This document shows positions 59,409 through 64,000 of a stretch of 64,000 nt of DNA, in pieces. The stretch is from CAXMST01 sp963790085. Lineage in GTDB: Bacteria; Actinomycetota; Thermoleophilia; Solirubrobacterales; 70-9. Numbering within the stretch: the stretch's first letter is position 1; each line of letters starts with the position of its first letter. The stretch covers positions 496,001 to 560,000 of the forward strand of contig CAWBNH010000013.1 of assembly GCA_963790085.1 (NCBI GenBank). Direction: 5' to 3'. A program made the position numbers and the translations under genes. The notes beneath the pieces are model-generated. The model made no database searches, had not been told where the DNA came from, and worked only from the letters and a program-made list of their open reading frames with translations.

Positions 59409-60188
59409 TCAGCCGCCGGCGGTGTAGTTGATCAGCGTGCCGCGGCCGCCGTCGCCGTCGGTGTGCATGCTGAGCACGGGCCCGACGTCGCGGGCGTAGA
59501 ACTTCAGCTCCTGCACCTTCGGCTCGGTCGGGACCAGGTCCCGGGTCATGACGACGTCGTCAAAGAACCCGAACGGCACCTCAACCTGCTCCCGGCCGAC
59601 CGTGATCACCCCGGCCCGGTCCTCGGCCTCTCCCGCGTAGTACTCCTGCCGGTACTCCATACCTGGCTGGGGATCCGCGGGCATCGCGATTCCGGCCTGG
59701 GCGCCGTCAACGCCCGCCTCGAACGCGCCCTGCCGACTGGTCACCTTGCCGTTCTTGTACTCGGCGGTGTCCTCGCCGAGGTACCAGATGTTGCCGGCTG
59801 AATCCTGCGCGTACCAGTCGTCGGTGACTTCGATCGGCTCGCCGCCGGCCGTGACCACATCCCGCACGACTCTCGCCTCGACGCCGTTCGCGATCATCTT
59901 CGTCTTGTCGGTCACCTCGACGACCACCCTTTGACTCTCGCCGGCGACGTTGGTCTCCTCGTAGACCCACCTGCTGCCGGGGCTCATCGGCCACCACGGG
60001 TTGTCGATCTCGGTCGTGAAGTCGCCGGGGTCGAGCTCGACCGGCTCGCTGCCCTGTGGCAGCGCGGCGGGCGGGTCGACGGACTCAGCAGTGGCTGGGG
60101 CCTCGTCTCCGCCGCAGGCCGCGAGACCCACGGCGGCGGCGATCAGCAGCAGTGCTGCGCCGGGCTTCAGCTTCGATCTGCGTTTCAT
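59409..60188 (-). CDS. Lipoprotein of unknown function, likely two-component target
   Basis: 259 aa with GAAGGAG before the ATG. A basic start, hydrophobic helix and lipobox LAAC (Cys25) are followed by a linker and a beta-rich domain with NPWWPMSPGSRWVYEE, WYAQDSAGNIWYLGED and GFFDDVVMTRDLVP. The sequence recalls a widespread actinobacterial lipoprotein family without assigned function. It is just downstream of the histidine kinase gene and carries the same direct-repeat boxes in its upstream region as the response regulator. Confidence 0.75.
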   Translation of the reverse strand: MKRRSKLKPGAALLLIAAAVGLAACGGDEAPATAESVDPPAALPQGSEPVELDPGDFTTEIDNPWWPMSPGSRWVYEETNVAGESQRVVVEVTDKTKMIANGVEARVVRDVVTAGGEPIEVTDDWYAQDSAGNIWYLGEDTAEYKNGKVTSRQGAFEAGVDGAQAGIAMPADPQPGMEYRQEYYAGEAEDRAGVITVGREQVEVPFGFFDDVVMTRDLVPTEPKVQELKFYARDVGPVLSMHTDGDGGRGTLINYTAGG

Positions 60189-60242
60189 CGTCGCTCCTTC
60201 GGTAGGGCCGCCGGGCGGCCGTCGATCCAGGTTGCCCCACGT

Positions 60243-61652
60243 CTACCGGGGCTGGGTGAGAGCCCGATGAGAGCTGTCGCTCCCGGCGGCTTCGGCGAAG
60301 CTGACTTGCACCACCGGCGGTGGACCGGGGACGATCTCGGCGCTACCGCCGTGCGCGCGGGCGATCGCCGCGACGATCGAGAGGCCAAGACCGGCGCCGC
60401 CGCTGGTCCGCCCGGTATCGGCGCGACTGAACCGCTCGAAGGCGCGCTCGCGGAAACCGGGAGGGAAGCCGTCTCCCTGGTCCCCGACCTCGATCAGCAG
60501 TTCCCGATCGCTCCCGGTGCGGGCCGCGACGGTAACGGTGCCCGATCCGTGACGCAGCGCGTTGTCGATCAGATTGCCGACCGCCTGCTCGGCCCGCAGC
60601 GGATCGATCGTCGCGCGCAGCCCGGGGTCGGCCGAGAGCTCGATCCGCCGCCCGCCGCCCGCCGCCTGCCGGTCGAAGCGGTTGATCACCCTGCCGAGCA
60701 GCTGCTCGACTTCGACCGGCTCGCGCCGGATCGGGATCTGCCCACGGTCCGCCCTGGCGGCGACGAGCAGGTCGTCCGCCAGCCGGGCGAGCCTGTCGAC
60801 CTCGACCAGCGCCGAGCGGATCGCGGCTCGCAGCTCCTCGGGGCTGCGGGCGCCGTGCTCGGCCAGCTCCAGCTCCGCCTTGAGGACCGAGAGCGGGGTT
60901 CGCAGCTCGTGGCTGGCGTCGGCGACGAACGCCTTCTCCCGCTCGAGCGCCGCCTCGAGCCGCTCGAGCATCGAGTTCAGCGTCACCGCCAGAGCACGAA
61001 GCTCGTCGTCGGCAGGCGGCAACGGCAGGCGCTCGTCGCTGCCCTCGCCGCTGATCCCGTCGGCGCGGGCGCGCATCGCCTCGACCGGGTGCAGTGCGCG
61101 GCGGGCGAGCAGGTACCCCGCTGTGGCGGCCAGCAGAAGCGCGATCGGGGCGCCGACCGCGAACGCGGCCGTCAGCTGCGAGAGGGTCTCGGAACGATCC
61201 TGGTTGGCGGACCCCGCGACGACCACCAAGGCGCGCTCGTTCGCGGGCGCGGCGAGCACTCGGGCCTCGCCGTCGACGCCGGCGATCGACGCGCTGGGCA
61301 GCAGCAGCGGGGCCTGCGCCGCCTGCGCTGCCTGGTCGGGATCGAGGGCGGTCCCCGAGCCGGTCGGCAGGGTGGACGAGAGCAGCCTTCCGTCCTCGGC
61401 CAGGATCTGCGAGAAGTTGTCCTCGGAGTCGAGGGCCGTCCGTAGCTTCGGCGCCGAGCGGGACGGCGAGCCGGCGACCAACCCGCGCAGCGCCTCGATT
61501 CGCGCCTGAAGCGACTCGTCCACCGACTCGGTGAGAGCCGCGTCGACCCTGGCGTAGACAAAGACGGCGCCGGCGATGAGCACGAGCATCAGGGCAACCG
61601 AGAATGCGATCGTCAGCCGGGCCCGAATCGAGAGGCGGCGGGCCCGGCTCAT
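60243..61652 (-). CDS. Two-component sensor histidine kinase
   Basis: 469 aa. A transmembrane helix near the N-terminus (about residues 13-32) and another near 170-190 enclose an extracytoplasmic sensor, then HAMP (about 190-240), HisKA with the phospho-acceptor SHELRTPLS, and HATPase_c (NLIDNALRHG, GDQGDGFP, GGAGLGLSIV). It overlaps the regulator gene by ATGA, so both are co-expressed. The signal is unknown. Confidence 0.94.
   Translation of the reverse strand: MSRARRLSIRARLTIAFSVALMLVLIAGAVFVYARVDAALTESVDESLQARIEALRGLVAGSPSRSAPKLRTALDSEDNFSQILAEDGRLLSSTLPTGSGTALDPDQAAQAAQAPLLLPSASIAGVDGEARVLAAPANERALVVVAGSANQDRSETLSQLTAAFAVGAPIALLLAATAGYLLARRALHPVEAMRARADGISGEGSDERLPLPPADDELRALAVTLNSMLERLEAALEREKAFVADASHELRTPLSVLKAELELAEHGARSPEELRAAIRSALVEVDRLARLADDLLVAARADRGQIPIRREPVEVEQLLGRVINRFDRQAAGGGRRIELSADPGLRATIDPLRAEQAVGNLIDNALRHGSGTVTVAARTGSDRELLIEVGDQGDGFPPGFRERAFERFSRADTGRTSGGAGLGLSIVAAIARAHGGSAEIVPGPPPVVQVSFAEAAGSDSSHRALTQPR
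60257..60274 (-). promoter_or_regulatory. OmpR-type direct-repeat box, target promoter
   Basis: On the minus strand GCTCTCATC and GCTCTCACC are 11 bp apart, about 70 bp upstream of the lipoprotein ATG and about 11 bp before a TAGACG hexamer. The site lies inside the last codons of the histidine kinase gene and matches the box upstream of the response regulator. Confidence 0.5.
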
Positions 61653-62320
61653 TCCGCGCGCAGCCTGTATCCGGCTCCGCGGACCGTCTCCAGCGAGTCC
61701 GTTCCGAAGGGCCGGTCGATCTTCTGCCGCAGATATCGGACGTAGACGTCGACGACGTTCGAGCGGTTCTCGTAGTCGTACTCCCAGGCACGCTCGAGTA
61801 GGTCGAAGCGCGAGAGGATCGCCCCGGGCCGGCGCATGAAGACCTCCAACAGCGAGAACTCCTTCGCCGACAGCGAGACCTCCTCCTCGCCGCGCCAGAC
61901 GCGGCGCGCGGCGGGATCGAGGCGGAGGTCGCCGACCTCGAGCACGGTCGGCCGCTCGTGGGCGCCGCGCCGCGCCAGGGCGCGCAGGCGCGCCATCAGC
62001 TCGGCGAACGAGAACGGCTTGGTCAGGTAGTCGTCGGCGCCGTGGTCGAGCCCGGCGACCCGATCCTCGATCGCATCGCGGGCGGTCAGCATCAGCACCG
62101 GCGACCAGACGCTGTCCCGGCGCAGCCTCCCGCAGGTCTCGAAGCCGTCGATTCCCGGAAGCATCACATCGAGCACGATCACGTCGTAGGGCGTCACCCC
62201 CGCCATCACCAGCGCCTCCTCGCCGGTGGGGGCCACATCTGCCGTCGCGCCCTCGTCAACCAGCCCGCGTCGGATCAGCGCCGCCATCTTCGGCTCGTCT
62301 TCGACTATCAGGACCTTCAT
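61649..62320 (-). CDS. OmpR-family response regulator
   Basis: 223 aa. Receiver domain with phospho-Asp51 (VIVLDVMLPG) and acidic pocket VEDEP; winged-helix DNA-binding domain (about residues 128-220) with RFDLLERAWEYDYENRSNVVDVYVRYLRQK. It is the first gene of the operon and has a direct-repeat box just upstream of its start, so autoregulation is likely. Confidence 0.95.
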   Translation of the reverse strand: MKVLIVEDEPKMAALIRRGLVDEGATADVAPTGEEALVMAGVTPYDVIVLDVMLPGIDGFETCGRLRRDSVWSPVLMLTARDAIEDRVAGLDHGADDYLTKPFSFAELMARLRALARRGAHERPTVLEVGDLRLDPAARRVWRGEEEVSLSAKEFSLLEVFMRRPGAILSRFDLLERAWEYDYENRSNVVDVYVRYLRQKIDRPFGTDSLETVRGAGYRLRAE

Positions 62321-62341
62321 CGCCGTAGCTTCGTCGCCCTA

Positions 62342-62361
62342 GATGAGAGCAGGATGAGAGC
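62342..62361 (-). promoter_or_regulatory. OmpR-type direct-repeat box upstream of the response regulator
   Basis: On the plus strand GATGAGAGC occurs twice at an 11-bp period (62342-62350 and 62353-62361), 22 bp before the regulator ATG. Direct repeats at this spacing are typical OmpR/PhoB binding sites. Confidence 0.55.
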
Positions 62362-62381
62362 GTCTGCGTCGGCTGGAGGAC

Positions 62382-63695
62382 CTATTGCGAGGGTGCCAGC
62401 GCCATCGAGTGGGCCGGGACCTTCGGGGAGAGGCGGCCGATCCTCCGCATGATCGCGAAGAACGCGGGCAGCTCGGGATAGAGGACCGGCTTGCCGGAGG
62501 TGATGACCGCTGCCGAGAGCGCCCGCTCGGGATCGGCCCAGCCGATGATGTTGGTGAACCCGAGGTGGCCGAACGCATGCTCGGTGTCGGGTCCGTACAG
62601 GCTGAGGAGACGGGCACCCAGCATCATTCCGAGGCTGAACCGGGTCGGGAAGCCGAGGCTGTAGTCGATCTCCATGTAGGACTGCTCGGTCAGCGCCCTG
62701 CGCAGCGTCCGCCGCTCGAAGATCCGCTTGCCGTCGAGCTCGCCCCCGCAGCGCAGCAGCTCGAAGAAGCGCGACAGCTCGTTCGCGGTCGTCACCGTGC
62801 TGGCCGCCGGGATCACCCCGGTCAGGAACTCGGGCTCGTTCGCGAGCCGGGCGGCCTCGCCGACCGACACCCCGAGTGCCCGCTTGAGCAGGTTCGAGAC
62901 CGGCGGCAGCAACGGCGGCCCCGTGCAGTGGCTGCGCGCCACCGCGTCGATGTCGGCTGGGGAAACGCCGTAGTTGGTCCAACGGAAGCCGAGCGGATCG
63001 AGGATCTCCTCGGCCAGGACCTCGCGGATCGACCTTCCGGTTACCCGGTAGACGATCTCTCCGATGATGTAGCCACCCGAGATCGCGTGGTATGCGAGCG
63101 AGGACCCGGCCCGCGACTGGGGCTTGGCCTCGACCAGGATCTCGAGGATCGCCTCGCGGTCGTGCACGTTCTCCAGCTTGAAGGCCTCGCCCGGTAGGTT
63201 CGGCACCCCGCCCCGGTGGGAGAGCACGTGCCCGATCGTGATCGCGTCCTTGCCGTGCTTGGCGTACTCGGGGATGTAGTCAGCCACCCGGTCGCCGATG
63301 TGGATCTTGCCCTGCTGGTCGAGGAGGTGAGCGAGCGATGCCGTCAGCGCCTTCGAGGCGCTGAAGATCACGTGCGGCGTCTCGGGCGTGTTGAGGACGG
63401 CCGGCGCGTCGTCGGGCTCGTCGGGCCCGACGCCCCGCGCCCAGCCGACCGCGCGGTCCACCACGACAGCGCCCTCGCGGCGCACGCAGAGGCTGATCGC
63501 GGGGTGGACGCCGCTCCGGAAGAGACTCTCGACACTCGCCCAGATCCGCTCGACGGCAGCGCGGTCGAGCCCCCCGTCGGCGGGGTCCGCCTCGTCCCCC
63601 ACGGTCGTGATCGGGGCCAGATCACCGGGAACTCCGATCCGCCGCATGGGATCCGGTCCGACGGGGAGCCGGGGGATGCCGATCCGGGGACTCAT
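62382..63695 (-). CDS. Beta-lactamase-family serine hydrolase
   Basis: 437 aa. The class-C-like fold is indicated by SASK (Ser nucleophile near 113), the Tyr motif in LAYHAISGGYIIGEIV and a late HxG-type AFGHLGFTN. Such proteins include esterases and D,D-peptidases; no signal peptide is seen, which favours a cytoplasmic esterase-like role. TAGATT on the minus strand stands 6 nt before the ATG. Confidence 0.88.
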   Translation of the reverse strand: MSPRIGIPRLPVGPDPMRRIGVPGDLAPITTVGDEADPADGGLDRAAVERIWASVESLFRSGVHPAISLCVRREGAVVVDRAVGWARGVGPDEPDDAPAVLNTPETPHVIFSASKALTASLAHLLDQQGKIHIGDRVADYIPEYAKHGKDAITIGHVLSHRGGVPNLPGEAFKLENVHDREAILEILVEAKPQSRAGSSLAYHAISGGYIIGEIVYRVTGRSIREVLAEEILDPLGFRWTNYGVSPADIDAVARSHCTGPPLLPPVSNLLKRALGVSVGEAARLANEPEFLTGVIPAASTVTTANELSRFFELLRCGGELDGKRIFERRTLRRALTEQSYMEIDYSLGFPTRFSLGMMLGARLLSLYGPDTEHAFGHLGFTNIIGWADPERALSAAVITSGKPVLYPELPAFFAIMRRIGRLSPKVPAHSMALAPSQ

Positions 63696-63701
63696 CTCGT
63701 C

Positions 63702-63707
63702 AATCTA
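63702..63707 (-). promoter_or_regulatory. -10 hexamer TAGATT for the serine hydrolase gene
   Basis: On the minus strand TAGATT, 6 nt, ATG 63695; no Shine-Dalgarno sequence. Confidence 0.5.
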
Positions 63708-63732
63708 GCGCCGCCCGGAGCGCGACCGGCGG

Positions 63733-64000
63733 CTAGGATTTCGACTTCTTCTGCGCCCGCTGCGCGGCCATCAGCGCCGCTGCGGCATCCGGTACGTAGG
63801 TGTTGGTGTCCCGCGGCGGCCTGATGTAGCCCATGTCGCTCTCGCGCTTCGGCAGCTCGATCACCCGCTCCTCCCCCCACTCGTAGGGGATCGCGCTGAT
63901 CAGGTGGCTGATGCAGTTGATCCGCGCGTTGCGCTTGATGTCGGACTCGACCACGTGCCACGGGCACTCGTGAATGTCGGTGTGGACGAACATCTCGTCC
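63733..64000 (-). CDS. PPK2-family polyphosphate kinase, C-terminal part
   Basis: The frame continues beyond the window; only about 89 codons are visible. FVHTDIHECPWHVVESDIKR and NARINCISHLISAIPYE are the end of the PPK2 kinase core, which transfers phosphate between polyphosphate and nucleotides. The gene's start and Walker motifs are outside. Confidence 0.85.
   Translation of the reverse strand, partial: DEMFVHTDIHECPWHVVESDIKRNARINCISHLISAIPYEWGEERVIELPKRESDMGYIRPPRDTNTYVPDAAAALMAAQRAQKKSKS

Overview
The window is about 70% GC, dense with genes, and carries actinobacterial genes in a typical order. The run ftsE, ftsX, C-terminal protease, RNase R, smpB, ssrA, together with secA next to prfB and the lysA-hom-thrC operon, fits an actinomycete. 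Thermoleophilia (Solirubrobacterales or relatives) is my best guess. That placement is inferred from composition and gene order; no marker gene was compared.

Layout. 1-595 is the 5' part of an alpha/beta hydrolase. 661-4250 is the aspartate-family operon lysA-hom-thrC. 4340-16564 holds a diguanylate cyclase, a ComF-type phosphoribosyltransferase, secA, a GST-like protein, prfB with its programmed frameshift, a FIST protein, nadC, mutM, nadA and an HNH nuclease. 16637-19558 is a tightly coupled three-gene cluster that looks like a reshaped methylamine-dehydrogenase maturation system: a MauE-MauD fusion, a Tat-exported cysteine-rich protein resembling the MADH light chain, and a CcdA-like membrane protein fused to a propeller-like exported domain. 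20403-22357 is a split transketolase, followed by a 27-bp inverted repeat. 22495-29430 has SixA, a DUF389 protein, ftsEX, an S41 protease, rnr and smpB. 29476-35855 has a frameshifted proline-rich helix-hairpin-helix protein, a thioesterase, a nitrilase-like protein, a flavin oxidoreductase and a GFA-family protein.

The tmRNA gene lies at 35925-36283. It is followed by about 3 kb of lower-GC accessory DNA (36284 to about 39300) with a TPMT-like methyltransferase, a broken META-domain gene, a small membrane protein, a HIRAN protein and a DUF2442/DUF4160 pair. This looks like a tmRNA-adjacent genomic island.

39390-64000 has a SnoaL-like fragment, two cytochrome P450s (one frameshifted), an ABC-F ATPase, gltBD with a polar amino-acid ABC transporter, a glyoxalase, a SulP transporter, an MBL hydrolase, an M20 peptidase, an SDR, a lipoprotein next to a two-component system with shared direct-repeat boxes, a serine hydrolase, and the C-terminus of a PPK2-family kinase.

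Two window-wide patterns stand out. Many genes lack a Shine-Dalgarno sequence and instead carry a TANNNT hexamer ending 6-7 nt before the start codon, which points to leaderless transcripts. Several otherwise good genes (thrC, the HhH protein, the SnoaL-like protein, a P450 and the META gene) are each broken by one single-base indel, mostly in C or G runs. Those may be sequencing errors or true lesions.
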